From positions 31,279,142 through 31,343,141 of the forward strand of contig OZ038316.1 of NCBI GenBank assembly GCA_964035775.1: a stretch of 64,000 bases of DNA, read 5' to 3'. The stretch is from Osedax frankpressi. Taxonomy: Eukaryota > Annelida > Polychaeta > Sabellida > Siboglinidae. The notes beneath the pieces are model-generated. The model saw only the letters and a list, made by a program, of their open reading frames with translations, made no database searches and was not told where the DNA came from. Below are positions 1 through 15,400 of this stretch, piece after piece. Position numbers and translations under genes: made by a program. Position 1 is the stretch's first letter. Each line of letters starts with the position of its first letter.

Positions 1-1234
1 TTATATTAATTCATTATCTTACTATTATATTAATTCACTATCTTACTATTATATTTATATTAATTCATTATCTTACTATTATATTGATCTTAATTCATTA
101 TCTTACTATTATATTTATATTAATTCATTATCTTACTATTATATAGATTTTAATTCATTATCTTACTATTATATTTATATTAATTCATTATCTTACTATT
201 ATATTTATATTAATTCATTATCTTACTATTATATTAATTCACTATCTTACTATTATATTGATATTAATTCATTATCTTACTATTATATTTATATTAATTC
301 ATTATCTTACTATTATATTTATATTAATTCATTATCTTACTATTATATTAATTCACTATCTTACTAATATATTTATATTAATTTATTATCTTACTATTAT
401 ATTTATATTAATTCATTACCTTACTATTATATTGATCTTAATTCATTATCTTACTATTATATTTATATTAATTCATTATCTTACGATTATATTAATTCAC
501 TATCTTACTATTATATTAATTCACTATCTTACTATTATATTTATATTAATTCATTATCTTACTATTATATTTATATTAATTCATTACCTTACTATTATAT
601 TGATATTAATTCATTATCTTACTATTATATTAATTCACTATCTTACTATTATATTTATATTAATTCATTATCTTACTATTATATTTATATTAATTCATTA
701 CCTTACTATTATATTGATCTTAATTCATTATCTTACTATTATATTGATCTTAATTCATTATCTTACTATTATATTTATATTAATTCATTATCTTACTATT
801 ATATTAATTCACTATCTTACTATTATATTTATATTAATTCATTACCTTACTATATTGATATTAATTCATTATCTTACTATTATATTTATATTAATTCATT
901 ATCTTACTATTATATTTATATTAATTCATTATCTTACTATTATATTGATTTTAATTCATTATCTTACTATTATATTTATATTAATTCATTATCTTACTAT
1001 TATATTTATATTAATTCATTATCTTACTATTATATTAATTCACTATCTTACTATTATATTGATATTAATTCATTATCTTACTATTATATTTATATTAATT
1101 CATTATCTTACTATTATATTTATATTAATTCATTATCTTACTATTATATTAATTCACTATCTTACTATTATATTTATATTAATTCATTATCTTACTATTA
1201 TATTTATATTAATTCATTACCTTACTATTATATT
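1..1234. repeat. Mixed 30/24-bp unit region at the left edge
   Basis: The window opens in the middle of a unit. 30-bp units with plain, GATA, GATC and GATT linkers alternate with frequent 24-bp units, about one in five here. A 27-bp unit lies near 845-871, where the linker is reduced to ATTGATA after a TTACC core. One of the very rare CpG sites is at 484-485. Nothing other than the satellite is present. Confidence 0.95.
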
Positions 1235-2626
1235 GATCTTAATTCATTATCTTACTATTATATTTATATTAATTCATTATCTTACTATTATATTGATTTT
1301 AATTCATTATCTTACTATTATATTTATATTAATTCATTATCTTACTATTATATTTATATTAATTCATTATCTTACTATTATATTGATTTTAATTCATTAT
1401 CTTACTATTATATTTATATTAATTCATTATCTTACTATTATATTTATATTAATTCATTATCTTACTATTATATTAATTCACTATCTTACTATTATATTGA
1501 TATTAATTCATTATCTTACTATTATATTTATATTAATTCATTATCTTACTATTATATTTATATTAATTCATTATCTTACTATTATATTAATTCACTATCT
1601 TACTATTATATTTATATTAATTCATTATCTTACTATTATATTTATATTAATTCATTACCTTACTATTATATTGATCTTAATTCATTATCTTACTATTATA
1701 TTTATATTAATTCATTATCTTACTATTATATTAATTCACTATCTTACTATTATATTTATATTAATTCATTATCTTACTATTATATTGATATTAATTCATT
1801 ATCTTACTATTATATTCATATCAATTCATTATCTTACTATTATATTGATATCAATTCATTATCTTACTATTATATTGATATTAATTCATTATCTTACTAT
1901 TATATTAATTCACTATCTTACTATTATATTGATCTTAATTCATTATCTTACTATTATATTTATATTAATTCATTATCTTACTATTATATTGATTTTAATT
2001 CATTATCTTACTATTATATTTATATTAATTCATTATCTTACTATTATATTTATATTAATTCATTATCTTACTATTATATTGATTTTAATTCATTATCTTA
2101 CTATTATATTTATATTAATTCATTATCTTACTATTATATTTATATTAATTCATTATCTTACTATTATATTAATTCACTATCTTACTATTATATTGATATT
2201 AATTCATTATCTTACTATTATATTTATATTAATTCATTATCTTACTATTATATTTATATTAATTCATTATCTTACTATTATATTAATTCACTATCTTACT
2301 ATTATATTTATATTAATTCATTATCTTACTATTATATTTATATTAATTCATTACCTTACTATTATATTGATCTTAATTCATTATCTTACTATTATATTTA
2401 TATTAATTCATTATCTTACTATTATATTAATTCACTATCTTACTATTATATTTATATTAATTCATTATCTTACTATTATATTGATATTAATTCATTATCT
2501 TACTATTATATTCATATCAATTCATTATCTTACTATTATATTGATATCAATTCATTATCTTACTATTATATTGATATTAATTCATTATCTTACTATTATA
2601 TTAATTCACTATCTTACTATTATATT
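1235..2626. repeat. 696-bp tandem duplication inside the array
   Basis: Copy A is about 1,235-1,930 and copy B about 1,931-2,626. Landmarks repeat at exactly 696 bp: GATC linkers 1,235 and 1,931; GATT linkers 1,295 and 1,991, 1,385 and 2,081; and a private variant with a TTCATA linker followed by TCAATTC cores at 1,815 and 2,511. I did not see that private variant elsewhere, so the two copies share recent ancestry. The length fits 20 units of 30 bp plus 4 of 24 bp. Similarity fades just after copy B, near 2,690, where a GATT linker has become GAAT. Confidence 0.9.
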
Positions 2627-2640
2627 GATCTTAATTCATT

Positions 2641-3900
2641 ATCTTACTATTATATTTATATTAATTCATTATCTTACTATTATATTGAATTTAATTCATT
2701 ATCTTACTATTATATTTATATTAATTCATTATCTTACTATTATATTTATATTAATTCATTATCTTACTATTATATTTATATTAATTCATTATCTTACTAT
2801 TATATTTATATTAATTCATTATCTTACTATTATATTTATATTAATTCATTATCTTACTATTATATTGAATTTAATTCATTATCTTACTATTATATTTATA
2901 TTAATTCACTATCTTACTATTATATTTATATTAATTCATTATCTTACTATTATATTTATATTAATTCATTATCTTACTATTATATTTATATTAATTCATT
3001 ATCTTACTATTATATTGATATTAATTCATTATCTTACTATTATATTGATATTAATTCATTATCTTACTATTATATTTATATTAATTCATTACCTTACTAT
3101 TATATTGATATTAATTCATTACCTTACTATTATATTTATATTAATTCATTATCTTACTATTATATTTATATTAATTCATTACCTTACTATTATATTTATA
3201 TTAATTCATTACCTTACTATTATATTTATATTAATTCATTATCTTACTATTATATTTATATTAATTCATTATCTTACTATTATATTTATATTAATTCATT
3301 ATCTTACTATTATATTGATATTAATTCATTATCTTACTATTATATTTATATTAATTCATTATCTTACTATTATATTTATATTAATTCATTATGTTACTAT
3401 TATATTTATATTAATTCCTTATCTTACTATTATATTTATATTAATTCATTATCTTACTATTATATTGATATTAATTCATTATCTTACTATTATATTGATA
3501 TTAATTCATTATCTTACTATTATATTTATATTAATTCATTATCTTACTATTATATTTATATTAATTCATTATCTTACTATTATATTGATATTAATTCATT
3601 ATCTTACTATTATATTTATATTAATTCATTATCTTACTATTATATTTATATTAATTCATTATCTTACTATTATATTGATATTAATTCATTACCTTACTAT
3701 TATATTGATATTAATTCATTACCTTACTATTATATTTATATTAATTCATTATCTTACTATTATATTTATATTAATTCATTATCTTACTATTATATTTATA
3801 TTAATTCATTATCTTACTATTATATTGATATTAATTCATTACCTTACTATTATATTTATATTAATTCATTATCTTACTATTATATTTATATTAATTCATT
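2641..3900. repeat. Uniform run of 30-bp units without short units
   Basis: For 1,260 bp (42 units) the sequence keeps exact 30-bp register with no 24-bp or 27-bp unit. Variation is limited to plain versus GATA linkers, two GAAT linkers 180 bp apart (2,687 and 2,867), some TTACC cores and a few private changes (TTATG at about 3,393, TTCCTT at about 3,416). CAC, normally tied to the short linker, appears once in a 30-bp unit near 2,908. The run ends at the junction unit at 3,910. Confidence 0.92.
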
Positions 3901-3909
3901 ATCTTACTA

Positions 3910-3932
3910 TTGATATTAATATAATATATTGA
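3910..3932. repeat. Junction unit J (44 bp), first of 23 copies
   Basis: J is a recurrent aberrant unit. The normal linker is replaced by a longer segment containing GATATTAATATAATATATTG, so the unit is 44 bp instead of 30. Cores of the 23 copies end at 3932, 5426, 8106, 9236, 13804, 17911, 18075, 19744, 23851, 39691, 43659, 45425, 48466, 49613, 49926, 50629, 52637, 53719, 54541, 56519, 56683, 58661 and 60261; each core is 23 bp. J is not a multiple of three and closes the long open frame at each site. It is normally preceded by a TTACC core, a GATA unit and a plain unit, so it was spread inside larger blocks rather than arising many times. None lies between 23,851 and 39,669. Confidence 0.93.
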
Positions 3933-5403
3933 TATTAATTCATTATCTTATTATTATATTAATTCACTATCTTACTATTATATTTATATTAATTCATTAT
4001 CTTACTATTATATTTATATTAATTCATTATCTTACTATACTATTGATTTTAATTCATTATCTTACTATTATATTTATATTAATTCATTATCTTACTATTA
4101 TATTTATATTAATTCATTATCTTACTATTATATTAATTCACTATCTTACTATTATATTTATATTAATGCATTATCTTACTATTATATTTATATTAATTCA
4201 TTATCTTACTATTATATTTATATTAATTCATTATCTTACTATTATATTAATTCACTATCTTACTATTATATTTATATTAATTCATTACCTTACTATTATA
4301 TTGATATTAATTCATTATCTTACTATTATATTTATATTAATTCATTATCTTACTATTATATTTATATTAATTCATTATCTTACTATTATATTAATTCACT
4401 ATCTTAGTATTATATTTATATTAATTCATTATCTTACTATTATATTTATATTAATTCATTACCTTACTATTATATTGATATTAATTCATTATCTTACTAT
4501 TATATTTATATTAATTCATTATCTTACTATTATATTTATATTAATTCACTATCTTACTATTATATTTATATTAATTCATTATCTTACTATTATATTGATA
4601 TTAATTCATTATCTTACTATTATATTGATATTAATTCATTATCTTACTATTATATTTATATTAATTCATTATCTTACTATTATATTAATTCACTATCTTA
4701 CTATTATATTTATATTAATTCATTACCTTACTATTATATTGATATTAATTCATTATCTTACTATTATATTTATATTAATTCATTATCTTACTATTATATT
4801 TATATTAATTCATTATCTTACTATTATATTAATTCACTATCTTAGTATTATATTTATATTAATTCATTATCTTACTATTATATTTATATTAATTCATTAC
4901 CTTACTATTATATTGATATTAATTCATTATCTTACTATTATATTTATATTAATTCATTATCTTACTATTATATTTATATTAATTCATTATCTTACTATTA
5001 TATTGATATTAATTCATTATCTTACTATTATATTGATATTAATTCATTATCTTACTATTATATTGATATTAATTCATTAGCTTACTATTATATTGATATT
5101 AATTCATTATCTTACTATAATATTGATATTAATTCATTATCTTACTATTATATTGATATTAATTCATTATCTTACTATTATATTTATATTAATTCATTAC
5201 CTTACTATTATATTTATATTAATTCATTATCTTACTATTATGTTAATTCATTATCTTACTATTATATTTAAATTAATTCATTATCTTACTATTATATTTA
5301 CATTATCTTACTATTATATTTATATTAATTCATTACCTTACTATTATATTGATATTAATTCATTATCTTACTATTATATTTATATTAATTCATTATCTTA
5401 CTA
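3933..5403. repeat. J-bounded block with a 438-bp tandem duplication
   Basis: Copy A is about 4,250-4,687 and copy B starts about 4,688. The marker is a CAC core carrying TTAGTAT instead of TTACTAT, at 4,404 and 4,842, and the flanking unit order matches. The same TTAGTAT marker recurs at 5,874, 8,614 and 9,744, tying the 3.9-10.8 kb stretch together as one family. Near 5,300 there is a single 22-bp unit that has lost eight bases of the core start. A rare TATG linker occurs at 5,239-5,242. Confidence 0.85.
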
Positions 5404-8083
5404 TTGATATTAATATAATATATTGATATTAATTCATTATCTTACTATTATATTTATATTAATTTATTATCTTACTATTATATTTATATTAATTCATTAT
5501 CTTACTATTATATTAATTCACTATCTTACTATTATATTTATATTAATTCATTATCTTACTATTATATTGATCTTAATTCATTATCTTACTATTATATTTA
5601 TATTAATTCATTATCTTACTATTATATTGATTTTAATTCATTATCTTACTATTATATTTATATTAATTCATTATCTTACTCTTATATTTATATTAATTCA
5701 TTATCTTACTATTATATTAATTCACTATCTTACTATTATATTTATATTAATTCATTACCTTATTATTATATTGATATTAATTCATTATCTTACTATTATA
5801 TTTATATTAATTCATTATCTTACTATTATATTTATATTAATTCATTATCTTACTATTATATTAATTCACTATCTTAGTATTATATTTATATTAATTCATT
5901 ATCTTACTATTATATTTATATTAATTCATTACCTTACTATTATATTGATATTAATTCATTATCTTACTATTATATTTATATTAATTCATTATCTTACTAT
6001 TATATTTATATTAATTCATTATCTTACTATTATATTAATTCACTATCTTACTATTATATTTATATTAATTCATTATCTTACTATTATATTTATATTAATT
6101 CATTACCTTACTATTATATTGATCTTAATTCATTATCTTACTATTATATTTATATTAATTCATTATCTTACTATTATATTGATTTTAATTCATTATCTTA
6201 CTATTATATTTATATTAATTCATTATCTTACTATTATATTTATATTAATTCATTACCTTACTATTATATTTATATTAATTCATTATCTTACTATTATATT
6301 TATATTAATTCATTATCTTACAATTTATTTATATTAATTCATTATCTTACTATTATATTTATATTAATTCATTATCTTACTATTATATTTATATTAATTC
6401 ATTATCTTACTATTATATTTATATTAATTCATTATCTTACTATTATATTGATATTAATTCATTATCTTACTATTATATTTATATTAATTCATTATCTTAC
6501 TATTATATTTATATTAATTCATTATCTTACTATTATATTTATATTAATTCATTATCTTACTATTATATTGATATTAATTCATTATCTTACTATTATATTT
6601 ATATTAATTCATTATCTTACTATTATATTTATATTAATTCATTATCTTACTCTTATATTGATATTAATTCATTATCTTACTATTATATTGATATTAATTC
6701 ATTATCTTACTATTATATTGATATTAATTCATTATCTTACTATTATATTTATATTAATTCATTATCTTACTATTATATTTATATTAATTCATTATCTTTC
6801 TATTATATTTATATTAATTCATTACCTTACTATTATATTTATATTAATTCATTATCTTACTATTATATTAATTCATTATCTTACTATTATATTGATATTA
6901 ATTCATTATCTTACTATTATATTTATATTAATTCATTATCTTACTATTATATTTATATTAATTCATTACCTTACTATTATATTGATATTAATTCATTATC
7001 TTACTATTATATTAATTCACTATCTTACTATTATATTTATATTAATTCATTATCTTACTATTATATTAATTCACTATCTTACTATTATATTGATATTAAT
7101 TCATTATCTTACTATTATATTTATATTAATTCATTATCTTACTATTATATTTATATTAATTCATTATCTTACTATTATATTAATTCACTATCTTACTAAT
7201 ATATTTATATTAATTTATTATCTTACTATTATATTTATATTAATTCATTACCTTACTATTATATTGATCTTAATTCATTATCTTACTATTATATTTATAT
7301 TAATTCATTATCTTACTAATATATTAATTCACTATCTTACTATTATATTTATATTAATTTATTACCTTACTATATTGATATTAATTCATTATCTTACTAT
7401 TATATTTATATTAATTCATTATCTTACTATTATATTTATATTAATTCATTATCTTACTATTATATTTATATTAATTCATTATCTTACTATTATATTTATA
7501 TTAATTCATTATCTTACTATTATATTTATATTAATTCATTATATTACTATTATATTTATATTAATTCATTATCTTACTATTATATTGATATTAATTCATT
7601 ATCTTACTATTATATTTATATTAATTCATTATCTTACTATTATATTTATATTAATTCATTATCTTACTATTATATTTATATTAATTCATTATATTACTAT
7701 TATATTGATATTAATTCATTATCTTACTATTATATTTATATTAATTCATTATCTTACTATTATATTTATATTAATTCATTATCTTACTATTATATTGATA
7801 TTAATTCATTATCTTACTATTATATTTATATTAATTCATTATCTTACTATTATATTTATATTAATTCATTACCTTACTATTATATTTATATTAATTCATT
7901 ATCTTACTATTATGTTAATTCATTATCTTACTATTATATTTATATTAATTCATTATCTTACTATTATATTTATATTAAGTCATTATCTTACTATTATATT
8001 TATATTAATTCATTACCTTACTATTATATTGATATTAATTCATTATCTTACTATTATATTTATATTAATTCATTATCTTACTA
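5404..8083. repeat. J-K block, left copy of a ~3.8 kb spaced repeat
   Basis: The stretch 5,404 to about 6,870 is repeated at 9,214 to about 10,740. The offset is 3,810 bp at the J unit and 3,870 bp from the TTAGTAT marker (5,874 and 9,744) through K (6,318 and 10,188), because two extra plain units lie in the right copy. After 6,870 the block continues with mixed 30/24-bp units, a 27-bp unit near 7,370, two ATATTAC cores near 7,540 and 7,690, and a TATG linker at about 7,911. Confidence 0.85.
6318..6335. repeat. Deletion unit K (29 bp), first of 22 copies
   Basis: K is a 29-bp unit in which the core-linker joint reads TTACAATTTATTTATATT. Copies start at 6318, 10188, 12469, 14198, 17170, 18319, 20138, 23110, 27952, 33022, 35206, 46532, 47059, 48746, 49719, 50032, 51866, 53825, 53944, 55778, 57920 and 59490. 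It shifts the frame by one base. In most copies it is followed by a stereotyped series of plain units with the first GATA linker about 110 bp downstream, so K marks the start of a conserved higher-order module. K is absent between 35,206 and 46,532. Confidence 0.92.
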
Positions 8084-9213
8084 TTGATATTAATATAATA
8101 TATTGATATTAATTCATTATCTTACTATTATATTTATATTAATTTATTATCTTACTATTATATTTATATTAATTCATTATCTTACTATTATATTAATTCA
8201 CTATCTTACTATTATATTTATATTAATTCATTATCTTACTATTATATTTATATTAATTCATTATCTTACTATTATATTTATATTAATTCATTATCTTACT
8301 ATTATATTGATCTTAATTCATTATCTTACTATTATATTTATATTAATTCATTATCTTACTATTATATTGATTTTAATTCATTATCTTACTATTATATTTA
8401 TATTAATTCATTATCTTACTCTTATATTTATATTAATTCATTATCTTACTATTATATTAATTCACTATCTTACTATTATATTTATATTAATTCATTACCT
8501 TACTATTATATTGATATTAATTCATTATCTTACTATTATATTTATATTAATTCATTATCTTACTATTATATTTATATTAATTCATTATCTTACTATTATA
8601 TGAATTCACTATCTTAGTATTATATTTATATTAATTCATTATCTTACTATTATATTTATATTAATTCATTACCTTACTATTATATTGATATTAATTCATT
8701 ATCTTACTATTATATTTATATTAATTCATTATCTTACTATTATATTTATATTAATTCATTATCTTACTATTATATTGATATTAATTCATTATCTTACTAT
8801 TATATTGATATTAATTCATTATCTTACTATTATATTGATATTAATTCATTATCTTACTATTATATTGATATTAATTCATTATCTTACTATAATATTGATA
8901 TTAAGTCATTATCTTACTATTATATTGATATTAATTCATTATCTTACTATTATATTTATATTAATTCATTATCTTACTATTATATTTATATTAATTCATT
9001 ACCTTACTATTATATTTATATTAATTCATTATCTTACTATTATGTTAATTCATTATCTTACTATTATATTTATATTAATTCATTATCTTACTATTATATT
9101 TATATTAAGTCATTGTCTTACTATTATATTTATATTAATTCATTACCTTACTATTATATTGATATTAATTCATTATCTTACTATTATATTTATATTAATT
9201 CATTATCTTACTA
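8084..9213. repeat. 1,130-bp repeat step between two J units
   Basis: J at 8,084 and J at 9,214 are 1,130 bp apart. The TATG linker (7,913 and 9,043) and TTAGTAT marker (8,614 and 9,744) keep the same spacing. Between about 8,761 and 8,940 lies a run of GATA-linker units that the 9.8 kb copy lacks. A private T-to-G change at 8,602 creates GAATTC in an otherwise short-linker unit; I saw no other GAATTC in the window. Confidence 0.85.
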
Positions 9214-12200
9214 TTGATATTAATATAATATATTGATATTAATTCATTATCTTACTATTATATTTATATTAATTTATTATCTTACTATTATATTTATATT
9301 AATTCATTATCTTACTATTATATTAATTCACTATCTTACTATTATATTTATATTAATTCATTATCTTACTATTATATTTATATTAATTCATTATCTTACT
9401 ATTATATTTATATTAATTCATTATCTTACTATTATATTGATCTTAATTCATTATCTTACTATTATATTTATATTAATTCATTATCTTACTATTATATTGA
9501 TTTTAATTCATTATCTTACTATTATATTTATATTAATTCATTATCTTACTCTTATATTTATATTAATTCATTATCTTACTATTATATTAATTCACTATCT
9601 TACTATTATATTTATATTAATTCATTACCTTACTATTATATTGATATTAATTCATTATCTTACTATTATATTTATATTAATTCATTATCTTACTATTATA
9701 TTTATATTAATTCATTATCTTACTATTATATTAATTCACTATCTTAGTATTATATTTATATTAATTCATTATCTTACTATTATATTTATATTAATTCATT
9801 ACCTTACTAATATATTGATATTAATTCATTATCTTACTATTATATTTATATTAATTCATTATCTTACTATTATATTTATATTAATTCATTATCTTACTAT
9901 TATATTAATTCACTATCTTACTATTATATTTATATTAATTCATTATCTTACTATTATATTTATATTAATTCATTACCTTACTATTATATTGATCTTAATT
10001 CATTATCTTACTATTATATTTATATTAATTCATTATCTTACTATTATATTGATTTTAATTCATTATCTTACTATTATATTTATATTAATTCATTATCTTA
10101 CTATTATATTTATATTAATTCATTACCTTACTATTATATTTATATTAATTCATTATCTTACTATTATATTTATATTAATTCATTATCTTACAATTTATTT
10201 ATATTAATTCATTATCTTACTATTATATTTATATTAATTCATTATCTTACTATTATATTTATATTAATTCATTATCTTACTATTATATTTATATTAATTC
10301 ATTATCTTACTATTATATTGATATTAATTCATTATCTTACTATTATATTTATATTAATTCATTATCTTACTATTATATTTATATTAATTCATTATCTTAC
10401 TATTATATTTATATTAATTCATTATCTTACTATTATATTGATATTAATTCATTATCTTACTATTATATTTATATTAATTCATTATCTTACTATTATATTT
10501 ATATTAATTCATTATCTTACTCTTATATTGATATTAATTCATTATCTTACTATTATATTGATATTAATTCATTATCTTACTATTATATTTATATTAATTC
10601 ATTATCTTACTATTATATTTATATTAATTCATTATCTTACTATTATATTTATATTAATTCATTATCTTACTATTATATTTATATTAATTCATTACCTTAC
10701 TATTATATTTATATTAATTCATTATCTTACTATTATATTAATTCACTATCTTACATTATATTGATATTAATTCATTATCTTACTATTATATTAATTCATT
10801 ATCTTACTATTATATTGATCTTAATTCATTATCTTACTATTATATTTATATTAATTCATTATCTTACGATTATATTAATTCACTATCTTACTATTATATT
10901 GATATTAATTCATTATCTTACTATTATATTTATATTAATTCATTATCTTACTATTATATTTATATTAATTCATTATCTTACTATTATATTAATTCACTAT
11001 CTTACTATTATATTTATATTAATTCATTATCTTACTATTATATTTATATTAATTCATTACCTTACTATTATATTGATCTTAATTCATTATCTTACTAATA
11101 TATTGATCTTAATTCATTATCTTACTATTATATTTATATTAATTCATTATCTTACTATTATATTAATTCACTATCTTACTATTATATTTATATTAATTTA
11201 TTACCTTACTATATTGATATTAATTCATTATCTTACTATTATATTTATATTAATTCATTATCTTACTATTATATTTATATTAATTCATTATCTTACTATT
11301 ATATTTATATTAATTCATTATCTTACTATTATATTTATATTAATTCATTATCTTACTATTATATTTATATTAATTCATTATATTACTATTATATTTATAT
11401 TAATTCATTATCTTACTATTATATTGATATTAATTCATTATCTTACTATTATATTTATATTAATTCATTATCTTACTATTATATTTATATTAATTCATTA
11501 TCTTACTATTATATTTATATTAATTCATTATCTTACTATTATATTGATATTAATTCATTATCTTACTATTATATTTATATTAATTCATTATCTTACTATT
11601 ATATTTATATTAATTCATTATCTTACTCTTATATTGATATTAATTCATTATATTACTCTTATATTGATATTAATTCATTATCTTACTATTATATTGATAT
11701 TAATTCATTATCTTACTATTATATTTATATTAATTCATTATCTTACTATTATATTTATATTAATTCATTATCTTACTATTATATTTATATTAATTCATTA
11801 CCTTACTATTATATTTATATTAATTCATTATCTTACTATTATATTAATTCACTATCTTACTATTATATTTATATTAATTCATTATCTTACTATTATATTT
11901 ATATTAATTCATTATCTTACTATAATATTGATCTTAATTCATTATCTTACTATTATATTTATATTAATTCATTATCTTACTATTATATTGATTTTAATTC
12001 ATTATCTTACTATTATATTTATATTAATTCATTATCTTACTATTATATTTATATTAATTCATTATCTTACTATTATATTAATTCACTATCTTACTATTAT
12101 ATTTATATTAATTCATTACCTTACTATTATATTGATATTAATTCATTATCTTACTATTATATTTATATTAATTCATTATCTTACTATTATATTTATATTA

Positions 12201-12468
12201 ATTCATTATCTTACTATTATATTAATTCACTATCTTACTATTATATTTAGATTAATTCATTATCTTACTATTATATTTATATTAATTCATTACCTTACTA
12301 TTATATTGATATTAATTCATTATCTTACTATTATATTTATATTAATTCATTATCTTACTATTATATTTATATTAATTCATTATCTTACTATTATATTAAT
12401 TCACTATCTTACTATTATATTTATATTAATTCATTATCTTACTATTATATTTATATTAATTCATTATC
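9214..12468. repeat. J-K block, right copy, continuing in mixed units
   Basis: To about 10,740 this mirrors 5,404-6,870. Beyond it are mixed 30/24-bp units with a CpG at 10,867-10,868, a 27-bp unit near 11,210, ATATTAC cores near 11,380 and 11,650, two ACTCT cores near 11,627 and 11,657, and a private TTTAGATT linker near 12,246. The part ends at the K unit opening the first 5.85 kb block. Confidence 0.82.
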
Positions 12469-15400
12469 TTACAATTTATTTATATTAATTCATTATCTTA
12501 CTATTATATTTATATTAATTCATTATCTTACTATTATATTTATATTAATTCATTATCTTACTATTATATTAATTCACTATCTTACTATTATATTTATATT
12601 AATTCATTATCTTACTATTATATTTATATTAATTCATTATCTTACTGTTATATTTATATTAATTCATTATCTTACTATTATATTTACATTAATTCATTAC
12701 CTTACTATTATATTGATATTAATTCATTATCTTACTATTATATTTATATTAATTCATTATCTTACTATTATATTGATTTTAATTAATTATCTTACTATTA
12801 TATTTATATTAATTCATTATCTTACTATTATATTTATATTAATTCATTATCTTACTATTATATTAATTCACTATCTTACTATTATATTTATATTAATTCA
12901 TTATCTTACTATTATATTGATCTTAATTCATTATCTTACTATTATATTTATATTAATTCATTATCTTACTATTATATTGATTTTAATTCATTATCTTACT
13001 ATTATATTTATATTAATTCATTATCTTACTATTATATTTATATTAATTCATTATCTTACTATTATATTTATATTAATTCATTATCTTACTATTATATTTA
13101 TATTAATTCATTATCTTACTATTATATTTATATTAATTCATTATCTTACTATTATATTGATATTAATTCATTATCTTACTATTATATTTATATTAATTCA
13201 TTATCTTACTATTATATTTATATTAATTAATTATCTTACTCTTATATTGATATTAATTCATTATCTTACTATTATATTTATATTAATTCATTATCTTACT
13301 ATTATATTGATATTAATTCATTATCTTACTATTATATTTATATTAATTCATTATCTTACTATTATATTTATATTAATTCATTATCTTACTATTATATTTA
13401 TATTAATTCATTACCTTACTATTATATTTATATTAATTCATTATCTTACTATTATATTGATTTTAATTCATTATCTTACTATTATATTTATATTAATTCA
13501 TTATCTTACTATTATATTTATATTAATTCATTATCTTACTATTATATTTATATTAATTCACTATCTTACTATTATATTGATATTAATTCATTATCTTACT
13601 ATTATATTTATATTAATTCATTATCTTACTATTATATTTATATTAATTCATTATCTTACTATTATATTTATATTAATTCATTATCTTACTATTATATTTA
13701 TATTAATTCATTACCTTACTATTATATTGATATTAATTCATTATCTTACTATTATATTTATATTAATTCATTATCTTACTATTGGTATTAATATAATATA
13801 TTGATATTAATTCATTATCTTACTATTATATTTATATTAATTCATTATCTTACTATTATATTAATTCACTATCTTACTATTATATTTATATTAATTCATT
13901 ATCTTACTATTATATTGATCTTAATTCATTATCTTACTATTATATTTATATTAATTCATTATCTTACTATTATATTGATTTTAATTCATTATCTTACTAT
14001 TATATTTATATTAATTCATTATCTTACTATTATATTTATATTAATTCATTATCTTACTATTATATTAATTCACTATCTTACTATTATATTGATATTAATT
14101 CATTATCTTACTATTATATTTATATTAATTCATTATCTTACTATTATATTTATATTAATTCATTATCTTACTATTATATTTATATTAATTCATTATCTTA
14201 CAATTTATTTATATTAATTCATTATCTTACTATTATATTTATATTAATTCATTATCTTACTATTATATTTATATTAATTCATTATCTTACTATTATATTT
14301 ATATTAATTCATTATCTTACTATTATATTGATATTAATTCATTATCTTACTATTATATTTATATTAATTCATTATCTTACTATTATATTTATATTAATTC
14401 ATTATCTTACTATTATATTTATATTAATTCATTATCTTACTATTATATTGATATTAATTCATTATCTTACTATTATATTTATATTAATTCATTATCTTAC
14501 TATTATATTTATATTAATTCATTATCTTACTCTTATATTGATATTAATTCATTATCTTACTATTATATTTATATTAATTCATTATCTTACTATTATATTG
14601 ATATTAATTCATTATCTTACTATTATATTTATATTAATTCATTATCTTACTATTATATTTATATTAATTCATTATCTTACTATTATATTTATATTAATTC
14701 ATTACCTTACTATTATATTTATATTAATTCATTATCTTACTATTATATTGATTTTAATTCATTATCTTACTATTATATTTATATTAATTCATTATCTTAC
14801 TATTATATTTATATTAATTCATTATCTTACTATTATATTGATATTAATTCATTATCTTACTATTATATTTATATTAATTCATTATCTTACTATTATATTT
14901 ATATTAATTCATTATCTTACTATTATATTTATATTAATTCATTATCTTACTATTATATTGATATTAATTCATTATCTTACTATTATATTTATATTAATTC
15001 ATTATCTTACTATTATATTTATATTAATTCATTATCTTACTCTTATATTGATATTAATTCATTATCTTACTATTATATTTATATTAATTCATTATCTTAC
15101 TATTATATTGATATTAATTCATTATCTTACTATTATATTTATATTAATTCATTATCTTACTATTATATTAATTCACTATCTTACTATTATATTTATATTA
15201 ATTCATTATCTTACTATTATATTGATCTTAATTCATTATCTTACTATTATATTTATATTAATTCATTATCTTACTATTATATTGATTTTAATTCATTATC
15301 TTACTATTATATTTATATTAATTAATTATCTTACTATTATATTTATATTAATTCATTATCTTACTATTATATTGATATTAATTCATTATCTTACTATTAT

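Noticed and set aside
258-3932. Long + strand open frames, here 1,224 codons, read as genes
   Set aside because: They consist only of a repeated 8-10 residue hydrophobic motif, mostly begin at TTG rather than ATG, and end wherever a J or K unit shifts the frame. Similar frames cover nearly the whole array. No promoter, exon structure or non-repeat domain accompanies them.
3910-3932. J unit as a transposon target-site or insertion scar
   Set aside because: It is only slightly longer than a normal unit, is built of the same AT-rich words, has no terminal inverted repeats, and its copies share flanks, which fits block copying of one early rearrangement.
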